64,000 nucleotides of DNA from Brevibacillus laterosporus DSM 25. Lineage in GTDB: Bacteria; Bacillota; Bacilli; Brevibacillales; Brevibacillaceae. Within the stretch, counting starts at the first letter, position 1; each line of letters starts with the position of its first letter. The DNA lies in the NCBI RefSeq assembly GCF_002706795.1, contig NZ_CP017705.1, positions 1,926,001 to 1,990,000 of the forward strand. Direction: 5' to 3'. The notes under the pieces are model-generated. The model searched no databases, was not told the DNA's origin, and was given only the letters and a program-made list of their open reading frames with translations. Position numbers and translations under genes: made by a program. Positions 18,538 to 28,224 of this stretch are shown here, one piece after another.

Positions 18538-20565
18538 TTAGCCTTCTACCCCTATTTCTTGCTTTTCACCTTGTTGCAGCTGATACATTTGATAATACTT
18601 GCCTTTTACTAGCATTAATTCATCATGGTTACCTCGTTCCACAATTTCCCCTCTATCAAGCACGAGGATGCAATCTGCCTGACGAATAGTAGAGAGTCGA
18701 TGTGCGATAATAAAGGTAGTACGTCCTTTTTTTACTACATCTAACGCCTGTTGAATGATGGTCTCCGTCTCAGTATCAATAGAAGCTGTTGCCTCATCTA
18801 GAATTAAAATTGCTGGGTCAAAAGCAAGGGCACGAGCAAATGACACGATTTGACGTTGACCCGCTGATAGCGTACTCCCCTTCTCCACGACAGGCTCATC
18901 GTAGCCTTTGCTTAGATGGGCAAACAACTGTCTGGCCCCTACATCATCTAGGGCTTTCTCAATTCTTTCCCGAGAAATAGTTGGGTCGCCAAGGCTGACA
19001 TTGTTAGCAATCGTTCCAGTGAACAAGAATGGTTCCTGTAGTACGATTCCCATATGCTGACGTACATATTGTTTCGGCCATTCCTGAATCTCCTTGCCGT
19101 CAATGGTTACTTTCCCTTTCGTAAATTCGTAAAATCGAAATAAAACATTCATGATGGAGCTTTTACCTGATCCTGTATGACCAACCAATGCGATGGTTTG
19201 ACCTTCCTTAGCTTCAAAGGAGATATTTTTCAGCACATATTCCTCATCCTTGTAAGCAAACCATACATTCTCAAATTTTACATTCCCCCTATATCTATCC
19301 ATTTTACCATCTGTTACTGGAATACCCGGTTCATCCATTAATTCAAATACGCGCTCGGCTGCCACCAATGCTTGTTCTAATTGGGGTAATTGATTAACAA
19401 TCCCACTAATCGGATTGAATATCCGAACCATATATTCCAAAAAGGCATACATCATTCCAAGCGACAATACATTGCCCAGCGTTAAAGACTGTGCTCCAAA
19501 ATACCATAGCAGCAGGGCAAACCCTATGATACGCAAGAAGTTGGTTAGATTATGGGAAGTAAGTGAGTTTAGTAGCAGTAATTTGTTTTGGTATTTAAAA
19601 TGATCATAATTTAATTCCTCGAATTCTTCCCTTGTCTCCTTTTGACGACGGAAAGCCTGAATGATAGTCATCCCCTGAATCGATTCATTAATCATCCCAT
19701 TAATATCACTGATTCTTGCTCGAATGACATGGTTAAAACGGGAAGCGAAATATCGATAGACGTAAATCCACACAATCAAAATCGGAATGATCACAAGACA
19801 AATGGTACCTAGCATAGGTTCTAATAAGAACATAGCAATCAGAATACCAGTGATATAGATGATCCCCGTAAAAAAGTTCGAAAGCACAGTCAGATATAGA
19901 TCACGGATTGCTTCCGTATCATTCGTCACTCGTGCAACCACTTTTCCTGCTGGTAAATTGTCAAAATACTGAATTGGAAGCCGCTGAATATGATCAAAGA
20001 CGTCTACACGCATCTTCTGAATGATTTGGTTCGCTGAGATTTGTAACCAATACTTTTTTACATATAACAAGAGTGAAATCAGGGCTAATAAGCCAAAATA
20101 AATCAAACAAAGGGTAATGAGCGGCTGTACTTCCGGTTTATATAGAGCAAACACTTCCGCTGTCGTTAATTTTTCAGCAGGGTATACTCCTCTGTCCGCA
20201 CCATTTTGAATCAGGAGATTTCCATTTTCGATTGTTCGTTCTCCATCAAATGCTATTGGTTGATCAATGAAGTAATAGTCTCGCCCGACTTGTAGAATGC
20301 GGACTTCTTTACCCTTTTGCTCACCCGGTAACCAATGATCACTTCGTTTTATATAGTGATCCCGGTAAGCAACAGCTTCGCTCCCCTGTTCACTCTGGTA
20401 CCAACTATACTCAATACCCCGTATATGGACATCAATCATCTGTTTGACCAAAATAGGTCCCATCAGATCAGCTGCAACCGCTAATGATAGCATGGTTAAA
20501 GCCAAGATGAGTGTTTTCTTAAAATGCAAGGCATATTGCCATAACCTTTTAGAAGGCCTACCCAT
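18538..20565 (-). CDS. bmrD: heterodimeric multidrug ABC exporter subunit, BmrD/YheH-like
   Basis: A 675-residue ABC exporter half with six membrane segments and a C-terminal ATPase: Walker A GHTGSGKSS, signature LSAGQRQI, Walker B ILILDEATAS with the catalytic glutamate. About 90 extra residues follow the first membrane helix (RGIEYSWYQSEQG to YKPEVQ), an extracellular insertion also typical of Bacillus BmrD. The open frame extends to a GTG at 20574 overlapping the upstream stop, but the ATG at 20565 is correctly spaced from GGAGAG and was preferred. It pairs with the adjacent BmrC-like subunit. Substrates are inferred to be drugs or antibiotics from the family. Confidence 0.88.
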   Translation of the reverse strand: MGRPSKRLWQYALHFKKTLILALTMLSLAVAADLMGPILVKQMIDVHIRGIEYSWYQSEQGSEAVAYRDHYIKRSDHWLPGEQKGKEVRILQVGRDYYFIDQPIAFDGERTIENGNLLIQNGADRGVYPAEKLTTAEVFALYKPEVQPLITLCLIYFGLLALISLLLYVKKYWLQISANQIIQKMRVDVFDHIQRLPIQYFDNLPAGKVVARVTNDTEAIRDLYLTVLSNFFTGIIYITGILIAMFLLEPMLGTICLVIIPILIVWIYVYRYFASRFNHVIRARISDINGMINESIQGMTIIQAFRRQKETREEFEELNYDHFKYQNKLLLLNSLTSHNLTNFLRIIGFALLLWYFGAQSLTLGNVLSLGMMYAFLEYMVRIFNPISGIVNQLPQLEQALVAAERVFELMDEPGIPVTDGKMDRYRGNVKFENVWFAYKDEEYVLKNISFEAKEGQTIALVGHTGSGKSSIMNVLFRFYEFTKGKVTIDGKEIQEWPKQYVRQHMGIVLQEPFLFTGTIANNVSLGDPTISRERIEKALDDVGARQLFAHLSKGYDEPVVEKGSTLSAGQRQIVSFARALAFDPAILILDEATASIDTETETIIQQALDVVKKGRTTFIIAHRLSTIRQADCILVLDRGEIVERGNHDELMLVKGKYYQMYQLQQGEKQEIGVEG

Positions 20566-20570
20566 GTTTC

Positions 20571-22322
20571 TCACTCTCCATCTGTTAAAGTTGCCTCGAT
20601 TTGCTGTCGTTCATATTGTTGTTTATACCAGCCATTCTGTTTCATAAGCTGATCATGAGTCCCACGTTCAACAATTGTTCCCTCGTCCATCACTAGAATT
20701 AAGTCGGCATGCTGAACTGCTGACAGGCGATGCGTCGTAATCCATGTGGTCTTACCTGTCCGCTCCGCACGAATATGAGTAATAATTTCAGTCTCCGTTT
20801 TAGCATCCACCGCAGAGAGGGCATCATCTAGCAAAAGAATCTCTGGATCTGCTATTAGAGCACGGGCTATGGAGACACGCTGCTTCTGACCTCCTGACAA
20901 GGAAACGCCCTTTTCCCCAACCATCGTATCCAAGCCCTCTGGTAAATAGGTAATATCCTTTTGGAAAGCTGACATAACCAATGCATGCTCCACATCAGCC
21001 ATAGAGCTGGTCGGTTTACCAAATCGAATGTTTTGTAGAATCGTTTTAGAAAATAAGATTTGACCTTGCGGAACATATCCAAGCCAGCCAACTGCTTGCT
21101 CTACTGCAATTTTTTGCATGGGAGTTCCTGAAATCAAGATTTCTCCTTTACCTAACGGGTACTCACGCAGGAGCTGACGCATCAGAGTTGTCTTACCGCT
21201 GCCTGTACGTCCAACGATTCCTAAGGTCTTCCCTCGGTTCAGCTCAAACGTTACATCTCTCAAGTTATCTACCTCAGATGAAGGATAACGGAATGTCACA
21301 TTCTGAAAAGAGATTGTAGAAGGCATTGGCACATCCACTAGATTGTGCTCGTTCTGAACATCTGGTTCATAAGCAAGCGTTTCGTTCACTCGATCCAGAG
21401 AAGCATTACCCCGTTGCATAATATTAACTAACTCCCCGATAGCGTACATCGGCCAAGACAGCATGGCTAAATAAATGTTAAATGAAATCATATCGCCTAT
21501 CGTAATTTCTTGATGATAAACATAATACGCACCAAACCCGATACCTAGTAGAAAACTTATACCATTTAACAATTTCATCGTAGGCTCAAATAGTGAGTCG
21601 ATCCGGGCAACGGACAGATTTTTCTTATACGTTTCCTCAGATATTTCACGAAAGCTCTTCCGACTTGCCTCTTCTTGTACATAAGCTCGAACCACCCGGA
21701 CACCTGAAATATTCTCCAGGACCTGGTCATTCATTTTTCCGAAAATATCCTGCGCTTCCATAAATCTTTTATGAAGCATCTCCCCATACTTACTCAACAC
21801 GTAGGCTGCCAACGGCATTGGTAAAATACAAATTAAGGTAAGCTTCCAGCTAATTAAAACCGTCATCGTGAGCAAAATAACCGCTAGATATACAGTCGCA
21901 TCAACTAAGGTAAGAATGCCAAACCCAGCTGTTAGTGATACTGCTTGAATATCGTTCGTCGCCCGGGCCATCAGATCTCCCGTCCGATTTTTTTCATAAA
22001 AGGTTGGCGTCATTTTTAAAAATTGTCCCATTAAGTTGGAACGTAATTTCCTACTAACCAAAAAAGAGCCTCCGAACAGATTCTTCATCCAAATATAAGT
22101 GACGCCATAATTACTTAAAGCGATTGCTAGTAATAATCCAATCATGAGGAACAATCTTGTGGTTGTCATAGAGCCAGCAAAAATTTGGTCAATCGACGTC
22201 CCCATTAGCTTCGGTGGTAAGACTTCCAACACACCATTGATCACCAAAAAAACGACTGCAATGGAGTATCTCTTCCACTCTTCACGGAAAAACCAGCCTA
22301 ACTTTTGAAACACAGCTATCAT
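20571..22322 (-). CDS. bmrC: heterodimeric multidrug ABC exporter subunit, BmrC/YheI-like
   Basis: A 583-residue ABC exporter half: six membrane segments, Walker A GRTGSGKTT near residue 370, signature SLSGGQKQR and Walker B ILLLDDALSAVD. The residue after the Walker B aspartate is Asp, not the catalytic Glu, so one ATP site of the dimer is degenerate, exactly as in Bacillus BmrC. Length and gene order (short subunit first) also match bmrCD. GGGAGAG is 8 bases before the ATG. The stop overlaps the region of the next start. A leader peptide and terminator upstream suggest attenuation control. Confidence 0.9.
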   Translation of the reverse strand: MIAVFQKLGWFFREEWKRYSIAVVFLVINGVLEVLPPKLMGTSIDQIFAGSMTTTRLFLMIGLLLAIALSNYGVTYIWMKNLFGGSFLVSRKLRSNLMGQFLKMTPTFYEKNRTGDLMARATNDIQAVSLTAGFGILTLVDATVYLAVILLTMTVLISWKLTLICILPMPLAAYVLSKYGEMLHKRFMEAQDIFGKMNDQVLENISGVRVVRAYVQEEASRKSFREISEETYKKNLSVARIDSLFEPTMKLLNGISFLLGIGFGAYYVYHQEITIGDMISFNIYLAMLSWPMYAIGELVNIMQRGNASLDRVNETLAYEPDVQNEHNLVDVPMPSTISFQNVTFRYPSSEVDNLRDVTFELNRGKTLGIVGRTGSGKTTLMRQLLREYPLGKGEILISGTPMQKIAVEQAVGWLGYVPQGQILFSKTILQNIRFGKPTSSMADVEHALVMSAFQKDITYLPEGLDTMVGEKGVSLSGGQKQRVSIARALIADPEILLLDDALSAVDAKTETEIITHIRAERTGKTTWITTHRLSAVQHADLILVMDEGTIVERGTHDQLMKQNGWYKQQYERQQIEATLTDGE

Positions 22323-22367
22323 GCATTCTCTCTCCCTTCTCGCATGAACCTATCATCTGACAGAAGC

Positions 22368-22399
22368 AAAAAAGACACGTCACTATGTGCGACATGTCT
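22368..22399 (-). terminator. attenuator-type terminator in the bmrCD leader
   Basis: On the reverse strand AGACATGTC / GACGTGTCT (9 bp, one G-U) is followed by a U-run. It lies between the leader peptide and the exporter genes and is enclosed by a second complementary pair, TGACAGAA and TTCTGTCA. Confidence 0.75.
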
Positions 22400-22474
22400 T
22401 TACACCCATTCTGTCATAAAAAGCGCACGTACAAAATTCTGTAACCTACGCTCTTATTTTTTACCTACACTCAA

Positions 22475-22564
22475 TCAAGACAGTGATGCCTTGGATATAA
22501 GAGATAGCTTACAGGAGATATGAAATTGTATTTGCTTTGCATTGGGAAACAACATCATTCTCAT
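22475..22564 (-). CDS. putative leader peptide upstream of bmrCD, 29 aa
   Basis: A short reverse-strand open frame of 29 codons starting MRMMLFPNAKQ and ending in SKASLS. It has a good ribosome site (AAGGAG, 9-10 bases upstream) and lies between a candidate promoter (TTGACG at 22638-22633, then an AT-rich -10 region) and the terminator hairpin in front of bmrC. An in-frame ATG at 22573 is an alternative start. In Bacillus subtilis the equivalent position is held by bmrB, whose translation governs read-through in response to ribosome-targeting drugs. The sequence itself does not obviously match BmrB, so the assignment rests on position and architecture. Confidence 0.55.
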   Translation of the reverse strand: MRMMLFPNAKQIQFHISCKLSLISKASLS

Positions 22565-22608
22565 GTTACTCATCTCCTTTTCCTTTTGGGCTCACTTTTG
22601 TATTTACA

Positions 22609-22638
22609 AATTCTACCTCACTACCTCAAGTGCGTCAA
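22609..22638 (-). promoter_or_regulatory. candidate promoter of the bmr leader
   Basis: Reverse strand: -35 TTGACG (22638-22633) followed after 17-18 bases by an AT-rich TAAATA-like -10. It sits in the short gap after the DUF4173 gene stop, giving the exporter its own transcript. Confidence 0.4.
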
Positions 22639-22656
22639 TCTATTTTTCAGAATATT

Positions 22657-24168
22657 TTATAGTTCATTCTCTACGTATTCATGCAATATTTGATTCGCTC
22701 GATAGCGCGACCAAACAAACGAACTCCAAGACGTATGTTTATTTGATTCATCATCTACACTATAACTAGCTAAAATTCGGCTTACTTTCTCACGTAACTC
22801 TGGTTCACTCTCCGCATAAGCCGCTAAGGTAGGGATCGCATCAAGTGATAAAGTAGTTAAATAATCTATATCTATCTTCTTAATTGCTTGATATCGTTCT
22901 ATATTTAATTTTACAATCCAATGATCTATATTTATCACATTTATTAGCGTATATGCACATAATCCTATCATTATAAATACCTTTATAAGCGGCAATGTAC
23001 GTTTCCATATCTGATATAACGTCACTCCACAGGCTATTAGTAGGCATCCCATTGCCAAGCGAGCTATGATTCGTTGAAAGGTGAAACCATATGCCTCTTC
23101 ATATAACTGGAGCCTAACATGAGCCGAATAAAGCATAAACAGTGTACTTATAGTAAGGACAGTCAGTAACAGATTAATAATTCTCTTCTTGAGTAGGGTG
23201 TCTCCTTTTATAAAATGTAGACTGAGTAACAAGAGTAATAAATTGAAAAATGACACCTTTACTAGTTCATAAAATCCATTCTGGGCGTATTCCGCATAGC
23301 TTACTCCATCAGGTAATCCATTTGCTCCCATAAATAAATAAGAAACTTGAAAGCCTACAAATACCACATACAACACATTACACACCAATAAGATCGTGAC
23401 ACCCACCGTAAAATCAAGATATCCTATTTTTGACTGATCATGACTTGATTCCTGTGGCAGAGCAGTCGGTTCAACAAGCTGTTCCTTTTGCTGAGTAGCT
23501 AAAGCAACCAAGTATACAAAAAAACCGATTCCGCTTACTAGAACCACTACTATATTAATAAACCAACCAGAAATGGACAAAAGCCCACTCCACGTAGGCA
23601 TTGTGATAATAAATTGCCGAAACAGGGAATCAGCAGAAGTCAGCAACGGAACCACAATGAGGAAAATGGGAATCGATATAAGTAAGCCAATAACAACTTT
23701 ACCAAGCTGCCCAAGAGTTTGAGGATTCCCCTGTTGTTTCAACCATGCTGTGCATAATTTAAATGGGGTACCTATACTGCACAAATATCTAAGAAGGAGT
23801 AAGTCGATAATGAAGAACAAGTTGTCTAATAATCCAGTCTTCTCTAGCCTTCTATTTGTGATTAGCAAGGTATGAAGAATCCATAAACAAGGTATAAGCA
23901 GAAAATTAATTAAACGGAATGCTGGCTGCTCATAAATAGCAAACATAAGCGAAAGTAAGAACATCGGAATGGATAGAAACCACCCAAAGCTCGATTGCCA
24001 AGCTACATCTGGTTGAAAGAAGTAGAGGAAAATCAAATACATCGCTGTCAAATATAATGGGTATGAAACTCCCAGCATAAACTCTGTAAATAACATTTTA
24101 AATAGAATACCCAATAGAATGGAGAAGATAAAGGCCCATCTAACTCGTTTGGACTCAACATCTATCAT
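22657..24168 (-). CDS. DUF4173 (DUF4153-like) multi-spanning membrane protein
   Basis: A 503-residue protein with about twelve hydrophobic segments. The family signatures are a YLDFTVGVTILLVCNVLYVVFVGFQ-like helix, then YLFMGANGLPDGVSYAEYAQNGFYELVKVSF near residue 290, typical of DUF4173. The C-terminal 80 residues are soluble, contain NIERYQ and LDYLTTLSLDAIPTL and look like a cytoplasmic or extracellular helical tail. The biochemical role is unknown. GGAGGG is 8 bases before the ATG. Upstream of the exporter operon on the same strand but probably separately transcribed. Confidence 0.82.
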   Translation of the reverse strand: MIDVESKRVRWAFIFSILLGILFKMLFTEFMLGVSYPLYLTAMYLIFLYFFQPDVAWQSSFGWFLSIPMFLLSLMFAIYEQPAFRLINFLLIPCLWILHTLLITNRRLEKTGLLDNLFFIIDLLLLRYLCSIGTPFKLCTAWLKQQGNPQTLGQLGKVVIGLLISIPIFLIVVPLLTSADSLFRQFIITMPTWSGLLSISGWFINIVVVLVSGIGFFVYLVALATQQKEQLVEPTALPQESSHDQSKIGYLDFTVGVTILLVCNVLYVVFVGFQVSYLFMGANGLPDGVSYAEYAQNGFYELVKVSFFNLLLLLLSLHFIKGDTLLKKRIINLLLTVLTISTLFMLYSAHVRLQLYEEAYGFTFQRIIARLAMGCLLIACGVTLYQIWKRTLPLIKVFIMIGLCAYTLINVINIDHWIVKLNIERYQAIKKIDIDYLTTLSLDAIPTLAAYAESEPELREKVSRILASYSVDDESNKHTSWSSFVWSRYRANQILHEYVENEL

Positions 24169-24277
24169 AGCAAGATCCCTCCTATGCTCTGCTGTATCTT
24201 CAAAAGCATAATATTGGATAAGTATTCTGTCGATGATAAACTCATCATACGTAAATGTAAAATGAGAGGAGGCACTT

Positions 24278-25645
24278 ATGAATCCTATTCAAGATTTACT
24301 TTCCAAGCAACATCAATTCTTTCACTCGCAACAAACGAAAAACGTTGCTTTCCGAATAGAAGCACTCCAAAAACTACGAAGTACCATCATGTTGCACGAA
24401 CAAGAAATTTATCAAGCTCTACTGGCAGATTTGCATAAATCACAATTTGAAACCTACTCGACTGAAATTGGAATCGTGCTAGAGGAGATTCGATATATCT
24501 GTAAACATTTACAGGGCTGGGCAAAACCAAAACGAGTAAAAACAGCTCTCACTCACTTCGGTTCCAAGGGTTACATTTATTCTGAACCCTATGGTGTTAC
24601 ACTAATTATCGCCCCATGGAACTATCCGTTTCAACTCGCTCTACTGCCTTTAATCGGTTCTATTGCTGCCGGGAATTGTGCTGTTATCAAGCCATCAGAG
24701 CTTACCCCCCGAACCTCCGACCTTCTTCGGCGGTTAATTGAACAGACCTTCCCTGCTGAATTTATTAGTGTAGTAGAGGGAGGTATTGAGGTTAGCAATC
24801 AATTGCTAGCGGAGAAATTCGACTATATCTTTTTCACAGGTAGTGTCCCTGTTGGTCGTGTGGTAATGGAAGCAGCTTCCAAGCATCTGACTCCATTCAC
24901 GCTTGAATTAGGCGGAAAAAGTCCATGCATTGTACATCGAGATGCTAACCTGCGTCTGGCCGCTAAGCGAATCGTTTGGGGAAAATTTTTAAATGCTGGT
25001 CAAACCTGTGTGGCACCAGATTATTTACTTGTGGACTCATCAGTGAAACAGGAACTAATTAGACAGCTCAAAACCTCTATTCAAGAGCTTTATCCTGACG
25101 CTCTAAGCAATCCGGATTATACTCACATTGTAAATAGACGACATTTTGAGCGGTTGCTTTCGTATCTGGACCAGGAAAAAATCATCCATGGGGGAAATGT
25201 AACCCCTAGTACACTAGCTATTGAGCCTACTCTCTTGGATAACGTAACATGGCAAGACCCGGTCATGCAGGACGAGATTTTTGGACCCATTCTCCCCATC
25301 CTGACTTATGATGAGCTGGCTGAAGCTGTTTCCAGAATAAGTACCCAACCAAAGCCACTGGCTCTCTATCTTTTCACAGAAAGTAAAGAGACAGAGAAGC
25401 TACTCTTATCCCATCTTTCCTTCGGTGGTGGTTGTATTAATGACACAATCTTTCATATTGCCACTCCCTATTTACCATTTGGTGGGGTTGGTAATAGCGG
25501 TATCGGTAGCTACCATGGAAAAGGAAGCTTTGATGTTTTCTCTCATCAAAAAAGTGTGCTGAAGCAAACTACACTCTTTGACATTCCTGTTCGCTATCAT
25601 ACCACCAAGCAAGCTTTAAAAAAGATAAAATGGTTTTTTAAATAA
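24278..25645 (+). CDS. aldehyde dehydrogenase family protein (YwdH-like)
   Basis: A 455-residue NAD(P)-dependent aldehyde dehydrogenase of the class-3/fatty-aldehyde type. APWNYPFQL near residue 110 begins the cofactor site, FTGSVPVG is the NAD-binding loop, ELGGKSP holds the general-base glutamate, and GQTCVAPDY holds the catalytic cysteine. The hydrophobic C-terminal end (ALKKIKWFFK) resembles membrane-associated members. Substrate is likely a medium- or long-chain aldehyde by family, not shown. GAGGAGG precedes the ATG. Single-gene unit with its own terminator. Confidence 0.92.
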   Translation: MNPIQDLLSKQHQFFHSQQTKNVAFRIEALQKLRSTIMLHEQEIYQALLADLHKSQFETYSTEIGIVLEEIRYICKHLQGWAKPKRVKTALTHFGSKGYIYSEPYGVTLIIAPWNYPFQLALLPLIGSIAAGNCAVIKPSELTPRTSDLLRRLIEQTFPAEFISVVEGGIEVSNQLLAEKFDYIFFTGSVPVGRVVMEAASKHLTPFTLELGGKSPCIVHRDANLRLAAKRIVWGKFLNAGQTCVAPDYLLVDSSVKQELIRQLKTSIQELYPDALSNPDYTHIVNRRHFERLLSYLDQEKIIHGGNVTPSTLAIEPTLLDNVTWQDPVMQDEIFGPILPILTYDELAEAVSRISTQPKPLALYLFTESKETEKLLLSHLSFGGGCINDTIFHIATPYLPFGGVGNSGIGSYHGKGSFDVFSHQKSVLKQTTLFDIPVRYHTTKQALKKIKWFFK

Positions 25646-25656
25646 ATCATAACAAG

Positions 25657-25692
25657 AGCCAATGATCGATCTCATTAGATCAGTCATTGGCT
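25657..25692. terminator. terminator after the aldehyde dehydrogenase gene
   Basis: Stem AGCCAATGA / TCATTGGCT with an inner GATC-rich pairing, followed by TTTGTTC; lies between convergent genes. Confidence 0.75.
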
Positions 25693-25697
25693 TTGTT

Positions 25698-26057
25698 CTA
25701 TTCGCGCTCTCTCCACGTCACCCATTGGTTCGTTTCAATCATTTGAAAGAATCGGCTTAGTCGGGGCAGTACAGGCTCTGCTTGTTCACCAAATTCTTGT
25801 CGTATTTCCTCAGCAATTTCTGCTACCGTATACGTGCCCGTACATCTAGCAATTACATAGCTTCCCAGCACGTCTAGCTTGATTCGGAAGGCGGCTGGCT
25901 GTCTCAAATAGCGTACAGACAAGCGTTCCAACCAACTATCGCGAGGGATAATAACGGTAGAGATGCCATCTTCCGACTTCTCTAGCATAATCCGTTTCGC
26001 CAACATAGGCCTCATCGTCAATAAATTTCCATGTTTTTTCTTTGTAAAAATCCACAC
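25698..26057 (-). CDS. PqqD-family protein
   Basis: A 119-residue protein whose C-terminal two thirds match the PqqD fold: VIIPRDSWLERLSVRYL, a beta region (FRIKLDVLGSYVIARCTGTYTVAEIAEEI) and a final helical part. PqqD-like domains bind precursor peptides for radical-SAM maturases, but no radical-SAM peptide maturase or precursor is seen nearby; stand-alone members of unknown role are common in Bacilli. The start is GTG with GAGGAC 6 bases upstream. It follows the OPT transporter gene on the same strand with a 66-base gap. Confidence 0.72.
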   Translation of the reverse strand: MWIFTKKKHGNLLTMRPMLAKRIMLEKSEDGISTVIIPRDSWLERLSVRYLRQPAAFRIKLDVLGSYVIARCTGTYTVAEIAEEIRQEFGEQAEPVLPRLSRFFQMIETNQWVTWRERE

Positions 26058-26123
26058 GCTGTCCTCACCTACACCCCATTAATAAGCAAGTTTCATAGTA
26101 AATGACACCCTCGTATCCAGTCA

Positions 26124-28016
26124 CTAATGACTACTACCCTGATCTTTGGCACGCATAGACACCCATAAAAGGATAGCCGCTACTACTGCAAAGATCACCG
26201 TGCTTACCATGCCACTTTGAAACATGACATTCTCTGGCAGTGTTATTTTGGCTGAAATGAGCATAGCAATCACAACCCCTAACAGCGACTCACCGGCAAT
26301 TAGACCAGATGCAAACAAGGTTCCTCTTTCCAGACGTAGCTTTTTACGGTTTTTATCCTTCGAGTAATACTCCACTATCCAACGAACTAAGCCACCAACC
26401 ATAATCGGCGCACTAGTATGGATTGGTAAATAAATTCCTACTGCTACAGTCAAGGAATGAAGGCCTAAGAATTCAACACAAATGGCAGTAGCCGCACCAA
26501 TAAAGATTAAATCCCACGGCAAGTTATTTTCCATGAGTCCTTCAATAACCATTTTCATCAAAACGGCCTTCGGTGCAGCTAAATCCTTCGTTCCCATTCC
26601 ATATGTTTCATGCAGAATAACAAGGACATAACCAATAACCAGGCCAGAAATCAACACCCCTAGCATCATAGCCATCTGTTGTTTCCATGGTGTAGCCCCG
26701 ACTAAATACCCTGTCTTTAGGTCTTGAGAGATATCACCGGCAACAGCAAGGGCAGTGCACACGATCGCTCCCACAATCAAAGCGGTGACCATTCCTGTTT
26801 GACCTGTTACACCCATTGACTTAAACACCACTGTAACAATTAGCAAGGTAGCAATAGTCATTCCTGAAACAGGCGAGGACGAGCTACCTATCAATCCCAC
26901 GATACGAGAAGCTACCGTAACGAATAGGAATCCAAATATGGCAATTGCTACAGCCCCTATCATCCCCACTTCAGTAAGCGGTGAAAAGGCAATTAATAAT
27001 ATGATTGCTACTATACCAAGTAAGAGCCATGTCTTTGAAATATCGCGGTCAGTACGTTCCACCAGCGATTGATTATTACCTTTCCCTAAGCCTGTGAGTG
27101 TATCTCGCAACGAATAATATAATATTGGTAACGTTTTTATTAAGCTAATTAAACCACCGGTTGCTACCGCACCTGCTCCAATATAACGAATATAGTCTCC
27201 CCAGATAGCCCATGCATCCATGGAAGCAATCAATCCAGAAGCTGGCGGAATTGCCTGGGAACTATGTGTACCAAAAAAGCTAATCATTGGTATCATGACT
27301 ACCCAAGCAAGTATTCCACCTGCCATCATCTCTCCAGATACTTTGGGTCCAATAATATATCCCACACCAAGCAGAGCTGGAAATGTATCTAATCCAATCA
27401 ATGCATTTTTAAAATTAGCAATGCCTGTCTCTACTTCCGTCTTGAATAGCTTAAACCCATCACCCAACGCTTTAACTAAAGCCCCTAGTCCAAACCCAGT
27501 AAAGACCAGCTTGGCACTGTTGCCTCCTTTTTCACCAGAAATCAAGACTTCTGCGCATGCAGTTCCTTCCGGGTACGGCAATGTTTGATGCTCGTTTACA
27601 ATCAATAAACGACGTAACGGTATCATCATTAAGACCCCTAAAAAACCACCAGTCAACACGACGAAACTGATCGTTAATTGACTAGGTACAACATTCCATA
27701 AAAATAAAGCCGGCAGCGTAAAAATAGCGCCCGCCGCAACCGCTTCACCAGCAGTTGTCATGGTTTGTACAATATTGTTCTCTAAGATAGATTCACGACG
27801 TAAAATACCACGTAGAATCGCCATCGAAATAACAGCCGCCGGGATAGATGCACTGACTGTTAAACCGATTTTAAGGCCTAAATAGGCATTAGCTGCTCCA
27901 AAAACAACAGCTAAAATTAATCCCAATACGACTGCAACCACAGTAAGCTCTGGCAAAGAACGTGATGCAGGAACATACGGGACGAATGAGGAAGAATTAG
28001 ATTTTCCACCATTCAT
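26124..28016 (-). CDS. OPT family oligopeptide transporter
   Basis: A 630-residue transporter with about sixteen hydrophobic segments. The N-terminal ELTVVAVVLGLILAVVFGAANAYLGLKIGLTVSASIPAAVISM is characteristic of bacterial OPT proteins, as is the NNIVQTMTTAGEAVAAGAIFTLPA block near residue 80 and GDISQDLKTGYLVGATP near residue 430. Bacterial members are thought to import peptides or metal chelates; the substrate is not known here. AGGGGGA is 8 bases before the ATG. Confidence 0.92.
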   Translation of the reverse strand: MNGGKSNSSSFVPYVPASRSLPELTVVAVVLGLILAVVFGAANAYLGLKIGLTVSASIPAAVISMAILRGILRRESILENNIVQTMTTAGEAVAAGAIFTLPALFLWNVVPSQLTISFVVLTGGFLGVLMMIPLRRLLIVNEHQTLPYPEGTACAEVLISGEKGGNSAKLVFTGFGLGALVKALGDGFKLFKTEVETGIANFKNALIGLDTFPALLGVGYIIGPKVSGEMMAGGILAWVVMIPMISFFGTHSSQAIPPASGLIASMDAWAIWGDYIRYIGAGAVATGGLISLIKTLPILYYSLRDTLTGLGKGNNQSLVERTDRDISKTWLLLGIVAIILLIAFSPLTEVGMIGAVAIAIFGFLFVTVASRIVGLIGSSSSPVSGMTIATLLIVTVVFKSMGVTGQTGMVTALIVGAIVCTALAVAGDISQDLKTGYLVGATPWKQQMAMMLGVLISGLVIGYVLVILHETYGMGTKDLAAPKAVLMKMVIEGLMENNLPWDLIFIGAATAICVEFLGLHSLTVAVGIYLPIHTSAPIMVGGLVRWIVEYYSKDKNRKKLRLERGTLFASGLIAGESLLGVVIAMLISAKITLPENVMFQSGMVSTVIFAVVAAILLWVSMRAKDQGSSH

Positions 28017-28224
28017 ATAAAGTCCCCCTAACTTTAAATGGATTCGCAGTTCCTAATTTTTAGACTTTTAAGAACAATGCGAGTGCTATAAAATATAATA
28101 CATCTTATTATTTACACCAAAACCATTTATTGGTCAAACTGTAAAGTGTTTCTTGGTGTTATTATTCCAAAAATACCTTTTTCTTATGCTTACATGATGC
28201 ATTCTTTATCACGTCTTGAGGCAA

